Source of the DNA: Siphonodentalium dalli
Lineage: Eukaryota; Mollusca; Scaphopoda; Gadilida; Siphonodentaliidae
NCBI GenBank assembly: GCA_032622095.1
Contig: CP136065.1
Coordinates: 60,860,094-60,924,093, forward strand
Direction: 5' to 3'
DNA length: 64,000 bases
The notes beneath the pieces were generated by a model that had not been told where the DNA came from, did no database searches, and worked only from the letters and a program-made list of their open reading frames with translations. Position numbers and translations under genes: made by a program. Within the stretch, counting starts at the first letter, position 1; each line of letters starts with the position of its first letter. Shown piece after piece: positions 24,801 through 35,016 of the stretch.

Positions 24801-27722
24801 TGGCCAACTCATGTGTGTGTCAAGTTTCTCCATAAGACATGCAGATGGCCAGAATCGGTTGGACTTTACAGTTATATTCATCAATGTAACGATACAAAAG
24901 GATGTGTGGGTGACAGAATCGCACCTTTTCTTGACCAAGAACCGTCTTCGTTTCGATCTGTGTTCTCTCCCTTTTCATTCTGTTGCTCTTTCTGCTCGAT
25001 CATGAGTTGCAAGAAGTCTTTATGTGACTGGATTTGTGAGAAAGATATTCAATGTGTATGTTAGTCGTTTTAACGGTACGGTTGGCCTTGGCGGTGGGTA
25101 TCCTATGATAATATTTCCACACGTCAAAAACCGCCACAAACAGAAAGAACATCAAAATGTAGACAGACTTTGTCCGTATACAAATAAGAAATATCGCATA
25201 AACAGTATGTTAGGGTACGTTCATACGCTGGCAATATTGCACTGCAAACTGCAAAAATGCCAGCTGCAAAATTGCCAAAACGGATTAATTTCTGCCCGCT
25301 GTTAACAAATAAGCGTTAGTAGTGATCAATTAACGACAGTCGTTTTGCTTGATTGATGAGCTGCAATATATCAGAACACGGTGCGTGTTGGTATTCTTAA
25401 GCCAGTCACAATAATGTCACTTGACATGTTGGAATGTGATATCGCCACGGCCAGCTCTCTCGATGGGATGCTGCTCATATATGAGTTCAATAAACGTCAC
25501 CTAGACAGGAGATTGTGCGTCCACACTTGGCTCAACGAAGATAACCGACGAATTCAAATCTTCCAGGGTATCATCCCAAACTCCAAACTTGTCATTCCAA
25601 TAATTTTAGTCACATATTCGTTGGTCTTCATGTTAAGCAAAACAATAAGTTAAGAAAAATGGGGGGAGGGGACGTGGTGCTGATGTTAAACAAAAGAAAT
25701 CAAATAATAGTAATACAAGTTAATCAAAAATACACAATATATTGTTATTCAAATGGCATGATTAATAATATAGGCCCATATATGCTTCATCAATGCCAAA
25801 AACTAACATCCCATTATCCCTACTGTTAGACCCCACCCCACCACCACGACGACACAACCAGTCACCTTTAAACCACTAGAATTACATCGATATCGCAGTC
25901 TTGGTAGATGGTGTTGGCACGTATTCGAACCCCAGCTTGATCTGAATTGAGTGATAGCTCAATGTGCCATTCTGGTCGATACATGACCATTTCGATAACA
26001 GTTGAGAATTTGTACACTGAAGTAACCACATTTGAAGCAATGCATGGATACTCATAGTGAGTACTGCCACCACCTCCCCAATAGCTCCCACATTTATGAC
26101 TCGGGAAGCATCACTTTTGGTACTATTTGTATCTCGCCATATCATCATATCCTCAGAGAGGTATACATCCGTTATCATATACCACCGTTGATTGTTGACG
26201 ACCAGCCACGACACAGCACGAGCTCGTCGGTAGCTGGCAAAAATGCCAGCTAACAAAACAAAACAAAACAACCTTTGCAGCTGGCATTTTGCAGTTTGCA
26301 GTGCAATATTGCCAGCGTATGAACGTACCCTTATGGTCAAAATGTTTGACCATTGTTATGTAAACAAAAGCATAAAAAGTTACTTTTTTGGTGTTTGTTT
26401 ATATTATGATGGTAAACATAAAGAGCGTTCTTTGTTGGTGAATTCCTGATATGGAACTAATAAAGAGCGTTTATGCCATTTGTGTGTGATTAGCCAGTAG
26501 CATTGTGCTGTCTTCTGTAACACAATCAGGCTCTTGCTTAGGTAATATATAGTAGGTCTTTATGATAACATGCTGTTTACGTGATGGTCATGGTATATAT
26601 GAACGAAACTGTATGCGTTTTAATGTTTGTCTGTTTACGGTGATTAGAACAAATATGAATATTTTCGACAACTAAGGCCTCACGTGCCTTTAACGACACG
26701 CCCTTGTGCGCGAAGTTGTCGTTTTAATGCATATGCTAGATGGACAAACAAACTGAAAATAAAATTCCACTTGCAGAAAGACATACACTAAAAAAGAACA
26801 TCACAAAACAAGGCAGATGTGGATTTAAATTGTGGACCTGGCATACTGCTCCGTTAATGTTGACCCAGTTATGATAATTCTGAAGATTTTATCGTTTTGG
26901 TTTGCAAGAGAAGCCCATTTCGATAGAACTGACAAACATTATATAACCTCAAGTAGTCTCGATCGGATTTTGGACGAAGCGAATTACAAGTCGTAACGAG
27001 ATACATGTTTATGGTGCCGACTTGGATTGATTTGGGGAGACTAACATTAGATCTATCGATTCATGAAGATGTTTTGTACACGTGTGAGGTTTTTATCGAT
27101 AGTTTTTTACTTTGAAATGGACGATAAATTTTCCTGTGCTACCGAGTTAAACATTATCCGGTGCACTCTGTGAATTTTGTGTTCAGAGTCTGTTTTCGAA
27201 GTTTTGGAACAGTTTATCCTAGACGTATGAATTATTATAACGACACATTGAGCTACAGTAAATATGTTACAACCATAGGATAACGACACATTGCGCTACG
27301 GTAACTGAGTGTTACAGCCATAGGATAACGACACTTTAAGCTACGGTAACTAAGTGTTACAACCATAGGATAACGACACATTGCGCTGCGGTTATCTCTG
27401 TGTTAGAATCATAGGATAACGACACATTCAGCTACGGTAACTAAGTGTTACAACCACATGATAACGACAGATTGCGCTAAGGTAACTATGTGTTAGAATC
27501 ATATGATAACGACACATTCAGATACAATAACTATGTGTTACAACCACATGACAACGACACATCGAGGAACAGTAACTGCAAGTTATTACTTTACCTGACA
27601 ACCAGCTTCCTGACGTTGTCGCATTGTCTCTGTAACAACGTTCTTGAAGAAACGAATTTCATCTGTCACGAGGATATTCATGCCGAAGAAGTGTAGAATG
27701 TCGATGATGAATGGAAAGAAAA
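18692..27722 (-). CDS. Cytochrome P450, CYP3-clan-like, C-terminal half of a split gene
   Basis: A heme monooxygenase that would sit on the ER membrane and oxidise small lipophilic substrates. Six exons are readable, in transcript order 27722-27595, 25027-24925, 24194-24037, 20209-20118, 19423-19286 and 18854-18692. All have AG acceptors and GT donors, and their phases join without a break into about 260 residues. Landmarks in order: F/G-region peptide FFPFIIDILHFFGMN; SHKDFLQLMIEQK; I-helix FFAAGYATTAGTL; K-helix EVQR (ExxR); TTVNGITIEKGD and PEKFDPDRF; heme loop FGYGPRNCIG. The exon order and motifs resemble CYP3/thromboxane-synthase-like enzymes. The first half (membrane anchor, B-C helices) and the last exon were not found. 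The introns are full of transposons. It may be a functional gene with very long introns extending beyond what I can recognise, or a fragment. The substrate cannot be inferred. Confidence 0.85.
19286..19423 (-). CDS. P450 exon E (PERF region)
   Basis: Acceptor TTTCAG|TTTTTA, donor GATCG|GTATGC. The exon is 138 nt, phase 2 in and phase 2 out. The peptide FYRTCTTSTTVNGITIEKGD and onward through NPEFWPEPEKFDPDR is the beta-sheet and meander region, with the PEKF and PDRF signature completed by the next exon. Confidence 0.88.
20118..20209 (-). CDS. P450 exon D (K-helix)
   Basis: Acceptor TTCCAG|AGTGAA, donor GCCCG|GTACGT. The exon is 92 nt, phase 0 in and phase 2 out. The peptide includes ELNYLDQVIQEVQRMYPATA, where EVQR is the invariant ExxR of the K-helix. 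Confidence 0.88.
20261..20746. mobile_element. Palindromic element with repeated CCGCTAGCGG cores
   Basis: The ends are AGGCTATTCTG...CAGAATAGCCT. The module GGCTATTCTGCCGCTAGCGG, itself a palindrome around GCTAGC, occurs about six times in both orientations at 20261-20340 and 20590-20746. The middle (20340-20585) is unrelated AT-rich DNA. It lies in the P450 intron between exons C and D. It is non-autonomous and its superfamily is unclear. Confidence 0.75.
21389..23652 (+). pseudogene. LINE 1 reverse transcriptase pseudogene
   Basis: The catalytic Asp blocks FVDFSKAFD and YADDT are preserved, but the frame is broken by stops near 21760, 22188, 22425, 22682 and 23082 and by frameshifts. It cannot encode a full polyprotein. 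The clade is not assigned. Confidence 0.85.
21389..23883 (+). mobile_element. Decayed non-LTR retrotransposon (LINE 1), 5'-truncated
   Basis: Reverse-transcriptase relics are spread over three frames with stops. From 5' to 3': a pre-RT segment ending FWKLLQEISGSKKTRE and VVKSLKSGKAP; the fingers/palm FRKGYCTIYHM; the first catalytic block FCAFVDFSKAFDLVH (about 22130-22172); the block GLKQGVSLSPILFSIYLND (about 22314-22370); and YADDT (about 22470). A C-terminal CTLCMEALGDEYHTILIC has CCHC-like spacing. The tail at 23862-23883 is a run of ATAAATTGAATTGAAT, a short-repeat end typical of several LINE clades. The endonuclease is missing. It sits antisense in a P450 intron. Confidence 0.85.
24037..24194 (-). 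CDS. P450 exon C (I-helix)
   Basis: Acceptor CAACAG|GTCTCT, donor GAAG|GTACAT. The exon is 158 nt, phase 1 in and phase 0 out. The peptide GLSIDEIYAQSLLFFAAGYA and onward to NPDVLDKVLDEVDRVVGK carries the I-helix. The usual AGx(D/E)TT motif reads AGYATT, so the acidic residue before the oxygen-activating Thr is Ala. That may alter proton delivery or reflect a specialised or decaying enzyme. Confidence 0.85.
24571..24745. repeat. 27-bp minisatellite, about six units
   Basis: The unit AATTATAATCGGAAGGAATT plus TATCGAC repeats about six times. Because 27 is a multiple of three, both strands stay open and give repetitive peptides, which explains the two overlapping open frames here. It lies in the P450 intron between exons B and C. 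Confidence 0.9.
24925..25027 (-). CDS. P450 exon B (SHKDFLQLMIEQK)
   Basis: AG acceptor at CCAG|TCACAT, donor AAAAG|GTGCGA. The exon is 103 nt, phase 0 in and phase 1 out. The peptide SHKDFLQLMIEQKEQQNEKG matches the conserved (H)(R/K)xDFLQLM block before the I-helix of CYP3-type P450s and continues into a charged linker typical of that region. Confidence 0.8.
25074..26689 (-). mobile_element. TTAA-flanked foldback MITE (copy B), split by a Harbinger-like insertion
   Basis: TTAA occurs at both edges (25070-25073 and 26690-26693). Inverted relative to the intact copy at 61580-62070, it shares 'aaaaaccgccacaaacagaa' with that copy's right part and 'aatagagcgt/aaagagcgtt' and 'gattagccagtagcattgtg' with its left part. 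Removing the insertion at 25213-26330 restores a continuous match to the 61-kb copy. It is non-coding and lies in the P450 intron between exons A and B. Confidence 0.8.
25213..26330. mobile_element. PIF/Harbinger-like transposon with TTA target duplication
   Basis: The terminal inverted repeats are about 57 bp, starting GGGTACGTTCATACGCTGGC at the left and complementary at the right. The host trinucleotide TTA is duplicated at 25210-25212 and 26331-26333, while the related 61-kb foldback has a single TTA at that point. The 1118-bp interior holds a plus-strand frame (about 25381-25653) with RRLCVHTWLNEDNRR, faintly like the N-terminal RRWWVRPW block of Harbinger transposases. The rest is not recognisable. 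TSD length and GGG termini support PIF/Harbinger; the transposase remnant is a guess. Confidence 0.8.
27238..27585. repeat. 45-bp minisatellite, about eight units
   Basis: The unit AACGACACATTGMGCTACGG continues TAACT...GTTACAACCATAGGAT. Starts read near 27239, 27282, 27327, 27372, 27418, 27463, 27508 and 27553. The array ends about 10 bases from the donor of P450 exon A, so it lies just inside the intron. Confidence 0.9.
27595..27722 (-). CDS. P450 exon A (F/G region)
   Basis: The acceptor ATTTCAG precedes 27722 and the donor CAG|GTAAAG follows 27595. Two nucleotides complete a codon begun upstream, then 42 codons read FFPFIIDILHFFGMNILVTD and onward to RQRQEAGCQ, ending in phase 0. This resembles the F-G helix part of CYP3 enzymes. 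A 45-bp minisatellite starts directly below its donor. No upstream exon with a matching phase-1 end was recognised. Confidence 0.8.
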
Positions 27723-29092
27723 CTGAAATAGAGAAAGTATGGATATGTGTACACACAAGGGAAAGTATATTTATACAGTGTATGTTCAAATTGCCACATA
27801 CTAATTCTAAAACCAACTAAATTCAGAAGACAAGGGATATCGATATAACTTTATAACGAATGTGGATTTGGATATTTGACCTTGTTGATGACTCTTGTAA
27901 ACTGTTCGTGCTTGCGCTGAAAATGCGTACGTTCAATTAGTGGCTAATAGTTTAATCAAAAGAATTTTATCAATGGGATACTATAAAACAATTTTAGCGT
28001 TTACGATTATTTCTCCATAACTGAAATGTATTGATTACTTTCTGCTACATAAACGACAGTATGATCGAGTGATATGACCACGCCTATATACCACGTGCCT
28101 AAAAATGTACATGAAAACTATTTGATACGTCCTAAGAATTCCTTCGGTTAAGAATGAACTGTCAATAACCGTACTGTTAACCCTCAATATACAAGCACTT
28201 AGAATATTGAACAAGACTCGTGCAATTGCAAATAAAAATAATTATACTAACAACATACGAAATATATCCGTATCACGTCCGCCGCACTCGCCATTGTGCT
28301 CCACTCGCCACAAGCCCAACAGAAACGTTTAATTATTGACGGCACTTGATCAGTCGATCATTAGAGGTCTGAGTGACAGCGTGTCTGTTTCAACTTTATG
28401 TGTATGTGTTTTGTATTCGGAGTTACCCGCTCGTTTTACTTATACCTTCTGATTATGGTGGTTCTCCCGCGAAATGACAGGTTAAATTATAATAAACATA
28501 TATTGTTTCGATTAAGGTTATGAGTACGTTTGACAAATTTACTATTGTCTTCAACCTTTTCGGTTATAACTACAAAACTTTAATCTAGAAACAAATTACA
28601 TATGAAAGTATACGGAACATAGTGTCATGTGAAAATTCCCGTTTCTCTAATGTGTTTTTTGTTGGGCATAATATTATAACTGTATTATATTGTAACTGAG
28701 GAGGCTTATGTCCAACAGAGATGGGTCCATCACTGCGCAAAGTAGTGCATTGACATTACTTTCAAACACAATGCGCACTACTATTACTTTAAATGTGTTA
28801 GGTTTAATATTAAAGCATAATGACTCTGTTTATGGTCTCCCTGTCTACCAAAAAAATCACGCCGACCCTGATGTTGTTGTCCAATTTTATGTTCTTTTAT
28901 AAATTAGAACTGATTTTTTTTTTTTAACAAAAATATAAGCATTCACGTGCTTCCTGTGGGAATAATATAGTGTTAGTGGTAATATACCTTAAACAATATG
29001 AAACATTTTATAAGCAATATACTTATTAAAACAAATGATCAACAAGAACAATCCTTATCTACCGTATTGCTTCCAAGATAATGTTACATTCT
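27723..29092. other. Anonymous stretch upstream of P450 exon A, no exon recognised
   Basis: I looked here on the minus strand for the preceding P450 exon (it should end in phase 1) and found none. A short GC-rich minus-strand ATG context occurs at about 28295, with a GTATGT 36 bases on. It has no further support. The plus-strand frame 28708-28902 has no recognisable domain. Confidence 0.4.
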
Positions 29093-29096
29093 TTAA

Positions 29097-29603
29097 AGGC
29101 ACGGGCGGTGTTCGTTGCAGAAATATTCATATTTGTTCAAATCGCCATCAACAGAAGGAATATTAATATATATATAGTTTTGTTCATGTGCCAAACATAA
29201 TCAGCGCGTAAATAGTATATTTTCGTCAAGACGTACGATGGTGTACGTAAACAAGAGCCTGTTCGTGTTACATAATTTCTGCTTCTGTTGACATAACACA
29301 GCGTAATTCTATTGATTAATCACACACACATAATATCAACGCTCTTTATTATTACCATATCAGGAAAACAGTAACAAATAACGCTCTTTATGTTTACCAT
29401 ATCTGGATCAAATCAAAAGCCAGGTTTTGTAACGCTTTTTGCTTTTGTTTACATAACAAAGTAAAACAAAATGACAATAACATACTGTTTATGCCATATT
29501 TCTGATCAAAGTCTGCATTTTTTACTATTTTTTCTGTTTATGGCGGTTTTTGACAGAGTTGAATATTTTAACAGCATACCCACCGCCAACGCCGCCCGTA
29601 ACT
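29097..29603 (+). mobile_element. TTAA-flanked foldback MITE (copy C)
   Basis: It is bounded by TTAA at 29093-29096 and 29604-29607, beginning AGGCACGGGCGG and ending CCGCCCGTAACT. It shares 'cgctctttatt', 'gctctttatgtttaccat', 'cttttgtttacataacaa' and 'catactgtttatgccatatt' with the copies at 25074-26689 and 61580-62070. It is more diverged than those two. Confidence 0.8.
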
Positions 29604-29654
29604 TTAAGGCCTAAGACAAAAATCGACAATATGATTTTCTGTTTTTAATATTTA

Positions 29655-32396
29655 CTAGCAGGGTTACCCGGCGTTGCCCAGGTTAATGTATGCTGTGGAT
29701 ATTTGTTGGGAATAGAGAATGCTCTTGCTTAAAGTGTTATACGTTTTCTCATAAATTGTATATTCAAATAGCATCACAAAACATGATTATTACAGTCATG
29801 GAATATAAGTAGTGGCTCACCTTGTCAATTGTCATTCTGTTTATCGCGATTAATCCGTTCCACCAATAATGAAGTATTTATTTATTTACAACTGCGTATA
29901 CATTAGACGTTATAATATGATACATGAACATCATAAACACATTAGTTCGATAAAAGATGATAATTGGGTTTTACATATTGAGATGTATCAATCAATCTAG
30001 TGGGTTGGACTAATATCTCGAGGACACCTGGCTATCATATCTCCATGAAGATACAGATGTTTAAAAGAAATTTCCTCTGTTCATGGTGCTATATATTGGC
30101 TAAATATTCTTAGTTTAAACGAAATGTTGCTGCGCAAATATATCAGCTACATGTGCCAGGCACAGAGCGAGATTTTGAGTTGTTTATGTCAGTCGATGAG
30201 TCTGTTCTAAAAACCCTTTTCAGATGTCAGTATTGGTAGGATCCTGAAAAGTCTTGTGCTACTAACTGCATTTTCTTGTATATCAGAAGAAATTATATTT
30301 GACTGCGCACTGTGACCACTATTTTTGAACAGGCCTTCCATATCTCTTGACAAATTGTAACTTTTTGTGGAAACTGTATTGAATGGAACAGACTAAATTT
30401 TGTTATTATATATATGCAATCCTCTGACGGTTCGAGGTCTCTCAGTTTGCACGAATAAATGTATCTCTTCAATATAATGATAAATATACGTTTAATGCTT
30501 CTTCTAGTTATCTCTTTTTGCTAGCTCGTTGTGTGAATGCCTTGATTGCCATTCCCATATAAATATGACTGTTAAGAAGATATAATTGTTCAAGTGAATT
30601 ATGTGGGTCACCATATGTCGGGATTGTGAATTGTGAACGCCCAACTACTTAAAATGATATGGAGATGGCCTGGTGACTGTATATATCGGCGAATAGCAAT
30701 CTTATCAATGATAGTGCATATCCGCTCGCCATCCGTGACGCAACCAACACCCAATGTGATTTAATTCATGGTATATCATTAGAGAAAAACGTGTATGAAT
30801 TTGGTGGAATTTGGTTTATTAAATCAATTATTGATGCAACGCTGACTCGAACAACGCCATATTGCGAAGGTGATTATGTATTGGTTTGGTGGAAATCAGC
30901 GACAAAACTATTTCACCATATTTTTTTAATTTCCTCTCCCACCAACAGCGTCATTTTAGAAAATTTTAACCCGCACCATTATCTTCCTTGTAAAAAGTTA
31001 CCCCTCTTAGAACGCCTTGGTGCCATCTCGATTGTACCGCGTGGAGTTATATATAGAACGCACACAGACAGACAAAAAGACAGACAGACATCATGATTTT
31101 ATTTCTTGTATCATTTGAGAAGAACGTGTCTGAATTTGATGGTAATTGGTACTAAAAATATTTTGTATCAGTTTTGGTGACCCTCCCGTCCCTATTTCGG
31201 ACTCAATCTGCACACTAAGACTCATTAGAGATTAAAGATGCATATATATGAAATTGGTGAAAATTGGCGAGTATACAAATTCGTATCAAATTTAAGGTCC
31301 CCATATCTCTCACCCATAGGGCACCAATTTGATGTATCATAACCACACGATAAGATTCCTCGTATCACGGAGAAGAATATGTATCAATCTGGTGGAAATC
31401 GACACTAAACATATAGATATAATTTTTTGTGTCCCTCTCATCTCTATACACCAATGACTCGAATGGCCCACTTGTGACATCCTTAAACCACACGATTACA
31501 CTCCTGATATCATGGAGATGATTGTTTATAAGTTTGGTGATAATCGGCGACTAAACAATTTTTTTTATCAAATTTGGTGCCAATCCCTCCCTCTCCATCT
31601 CTCACCCAAACAGCACCACTATGGCGTCTTTAAATCACGATTAGATTCCTCGTATCATGGGTAAGAACGTGTATCAATTTGGTGGAAATTGGCGCTAAAA
31701 ATATTGTGCATCAAATTTGGTGCCCCTGTCCCTTTCAATGAAACCCTGACTCGAATGAGGCCACATTTGACAGATAAAAGCCACACCATTAGACTCGTCA
31801 TACCAGTGTGGTGGCAATTGGCGACTTATTATCAAATTTAGTGCCCACCCCTCCCAATCTCTCATCCAAAAACAACAATTTGGCGTTGTTAAATCGCACA
31901 ATTAGATTTCTTGTATCATGAAGAAGAATATATATCAATTTGGTGGAAATCGTCGCTAAAATTAGTTTGATCAATTTTGGTGCCCCTCTCCCCTTCCGCT
32001 CACCCCTGACTCAAACGACGCCATTTTTGACATATTTAAACCACACCGTTGGATTCTCCATATCATGGGGATGATTATATGTAAGTTTCGTGGCAATCGG
32101 CGACAGAAAAAAAAATCTGCCCCCCCCCCTTCCGGGCACCTCTGACGCGAACGGCGCGACTTTTGCCATATTTAATCCACGCCATTAGATTCCTCGTATT
32201 ATGGGGATGATTATATATAAGTTTGGTGGCAATCGGCGACAATTTTTTTTTCTGCCTCTCCTCCCTTTCTGCCCCTGACAACAATGGCGTCACTTTAGAA
32301 AATTCTAACCCCGACCATTATCTTTCTCGTAAAAAGCTACTCCTAGTAGACCCCTTTGGCATCATATAGATGGTCCCCTGTGAATTTCTATAGAAC

Positions 32397-32435
<39 letters not shown>

Positions 32436-32455
32436 TTCGCAAATATAGATATAGA
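29655..32455 (-). mobile_element. Non-autonomous Helitron (copy 2, inverted relative to copy 1)
   Basis: Read on the minus strand, it starts TCTATATCTATATTTGCG after a host A and ends ACGCCGGGTAACCCTGCTAG before a host T. The interior carries the same degenerate units as copy 1, in the same internal order, with several indels. A (ACAG)n tract (about 32393-32434) sits near its 5' end where copy 1 has (TGTC)n. No Rep/helicase frame is seen. The open frames within it are repeat by-products. Confidence 0.85.
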
Positions 32456-32525
32456 TTATGTCATATCCTATGCTATCATTTGTATGTCAATGTACCCAAG
32501 CCTGAGTTCAGTGTACCTGTCGTTT

Positions 32526-32617
32526 GCAGAATGAGGTCCCCAGAGTGTGAATTTAGTGACGCTATCCCGCATAGCGGGCTAACAACACCAAATTCACCCT
32601 TTGGGACCTCATTCTGC
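32526..32617. repeat. GCAGAATGAGGTCCCCAGAG hairpin module, solo copy
   Basis: The 92-bp imperfect palindrome is bounded by GCAGAATGAGGTCCC and its complement, with the core CCCGCATAGCGGG. The same module occurs at both ends inside the hAT-type MITE at 10785-11210. A half-copy (AAGCAGAATGAGTTCAACAT) occurs at about 32817. Confidence 0.75.
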
Positions 32618-33649
32618 TTAGGCCTCGACTGCTATAGACTCATATTGAAGTTTCCAAATGGTGAATATTGTGATGTACACTCATTGGAAACCTCGATTAT
32701 GCAATGTGTCGTCTGCCAAATATAGAGAAACTAAACTAAAAAAGAAATAGAATCTATGTGAATGAGTTTCTATAGAAATTTGATAATAAAGAAACGTTCC
32801 AGAGAAGATTAACCATAAGCAGAATGAGTTCAACATAGGGTGAATTTAGTTATGCTATCATGGTTGCAGATAGATACACATATATCACTTGACAATACAA
32901 AACAAAATAAAACACTCATACTTAAAATCATCTAAAACAGTAGTACTTACACCAAAACATGTGACAACTGAAAGTAGCTCTTTGTACCACTGCACCTTAA
33001 ATATATCACACCCATTAGGGTACGTTCATACACTGGCATGTTTGCACGGTATGGTTTGCAGGCATTTTGTCGTAGAAAAACGATATGGTGCCATAATATG
33101 AACGGAAACAAGCACATACAGTACCACAGATAACTACGTGCGAAATAAAAACGCAGCGATGCTACCGGAATTTGGCTGTAAATATCATGCAATTATCTCG
33201 CAAAAATAAATCATAGAGGTATTCCAATAGCACTTATTTGATAAATAATTCCAAAAAGCAATGCAAATGTTATTGAATTACATGTTTTTAATGTAATTAC
33301 AATTACCATGGTTTGAACTACGAATAATGCATGTAACTGCATGGTAACCTCCTTGCATGGACTGTAACTGTGCTTGAAGTGGTATTACGTACATAGCTCT
33401 CTATCTCTCTCTATCACTTACATATCAATGTGAGTACCCAAGCTTTTAATTGGAGGAATTTATTGCCGTTCACAACGAATCTGTCATTGGGGTTGACCTG
33501 GGAGTCAACCTGGATCCCGAATGCCACAGAAGCAGTTACATCCATGGTGAAATTACCACATGTACTGTAATGAGAAATGATGACAGTAGTATAGGTATAG
33601 CTGATGTTGCCCCATCCTGGGGGCTAACACTGATGTTGGTTAATTAGGT
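32618..33649. other. Anonymous stretch with a solo Harbinger-like terminus
   Basis: At 33014 the phrase TTAGGGTACGTTCATACACT, continuing GGCATGTTTGCA, matches the terminus of the Harbinger-like element at 25213. A weak complementary end lies near 33100 (CCATAATATGAACGG), so this is probably a degraded short relative. A possible 17-nt minus-strand exon (32951-32967) is noted under findings. Nothing else is recognisable. Confidence 0.45.
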
Positions 33650-34330
33650 ATATGTACACAAATCTGTTTATTTAAAGTAAATATATATTGTAATATATGT
33701 TTACCGATTCATGATCACAATAGGATTTGCCCACGAGCCAAACCAAGGCAATACATAAGTAAACATTCCATAAATAGCACAACAAAAGAATCTACATTCC
33801 TTCTGGTAGTCGAATAGAATAGAATCTACATTCCTCAATTGAAAACATTAATATAATCTACATTCCTTCCATTAATGCCTACAACAAAGAAAACAAATAT
33901 AGATTCTATTATCTAAAATATTCTATAGGAAATAATGTTTACCAATTAACTTACATAAAGGAAACTAGCCTGCAAGCTAACAAAGCAACCCATGAATCAA
34001 ACAATCACCCTTCTCGCGAATGGCAAAGAAAGTAAATATAGATTATATAATGCTACACATATCTAGCGTTATTGTAGTCAAACAAGTTAACATATTCAAA
34101 AGGCTATTTGAATAGAATCTACATTCCTTCATTTAATCCCACATCAAAGGAAGTAAATATAAATTATATTATGAAACTGATTTCAATTCACGTGACGTTT
34201 ACTGCATATAGTATGTACAAGCTATATGGGTCAACGTGATGAATTAAATAAGTCTCATACAGGGTCTGGTCAGAATAAAATATACATACATATTTTAATA
34301 ACAAAAAAAGACAACTAAACCAAATATGGA
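33650..34330 (-). repeat. Dispersed repeat rich in AGAATCTACATTCCTTC
   Basis: The words AGAATCTACATTCC and AAATATAGATTCTATTAT recur about every 60-80 bases. The same family lies inverted at 55380-56470, with matching flanks such as CTGTTTATTTAAAGTAAATA and ACAAAAGAATCTACATTCCT. The family is non-coding and unclassified. Confidence 0.65.
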
Positions 34331-34495
34331 ATGGGTTGTAGACAAGGTCAAGGTAATGTGTTATATGTAAGACAATAGTGACATAGTCAAGAATTTATTT
34401 AAATATTCGACATAATATAGATCTTGACATCAGCATCGTCGTCAACACCTGAAAATATAAAAACGAATATTTTACATGTATCATTATTTACTACA

Positions 34496-34727
34496 ATGAC
34501 ACAAGCACAGTTAGATCAACAAAAATTTGCTCTGAATTTTACAGACAATGATCGCACCATTATTACTGTTGATCCTAAAAAAATAATAATAATTTAGAAG
34601 AACTGGAAAAATATAATTATACAGAAAGGATCAAATTCTGTTTCATTTGATATCAAGACCTGGAATAAAATTTGTGAAATGCAAACTAGTGTCTCATATA
34701 TTCATTCATATATGAACAACAAATAAA
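34496..34727 (+). pseudogene. Small virus-like ORF, frameshifted
   Basis: It starts MTQAQLDQQKFALNFTDN and is interrupted by a frameshift or A-tract slip near 34580-34600. It continues as a peptide containing GSNSVSFDIKTWNKICEM, a pattern of the kind seen in small PC4-like ssDNA-binding proteins. The function is uncertain. Confidence 0.4.
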
Positions 34728-34728
34728 A

Positions 34729-34972
34729 ATGGGCATTCTGGAACAAAACAAGACATATATGGATATTTGGACTAATCTGCTAGAATATCATGAAGATTTA
34801 TTAATTAAAAAGAATTCGTGAACTGTGTCAAAAAGACTGTTATGGTTGTAACTACAACAAAGGATCACAAGCTGTTATAAATATTATTGAAGGTAATGTA
34901 CCAATTTCTCCAGAAGATCTTCATAAATTGCATAGATATAGCACACAATTGAGAGCTGTTGCTCTGTGTTAA
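34729..34972 (+). pseudogene. Small Cys-rich virus-like ORF, frameshifted
   Basis: The N-terminal piece begins MGILEQNKTYMDIWTNLLEY. After a frameshift around 34810 it continues with ELCQKDCYGCNYNKGSQA and ends at a TAA near 34972. The Cys cluster suggests a small metal-binding protein. I cannot name the family. Confidence 0.4.
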
Positions 34973-35016
34973 GACCATTCACGTTATTTTAAAATCAGCT
35001 ATAAACTATTTGAGAA

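Noticed and set aside
25882-26340. 152-codon minus-strand frame inside the Harbinger-like element
   Set aside because: It begins in the terminal inverted repeat and shows no DDE transposase blocks; probably a by-product.
28253-28330. Minus-strand ATG in good context followed 36 bases later by GTATGT
   Set aside because: There is not room for the missing P450 N-terminal half between here and exon A, and the 12-residue peptide has no recognisable feature.
30791-32293. Several 60-100 codon frames within the second Helitron
   Set aside because: They follow the degenerate internal repeats of the Helitron and have no domains.
33930-33960. 15-nt minus-strand AG...GTAAGT interval as another micro-exon
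   Set aside because: It would place a stop in frame after exon 5 of the candidate gene, and it lies in a dispersed repeat.
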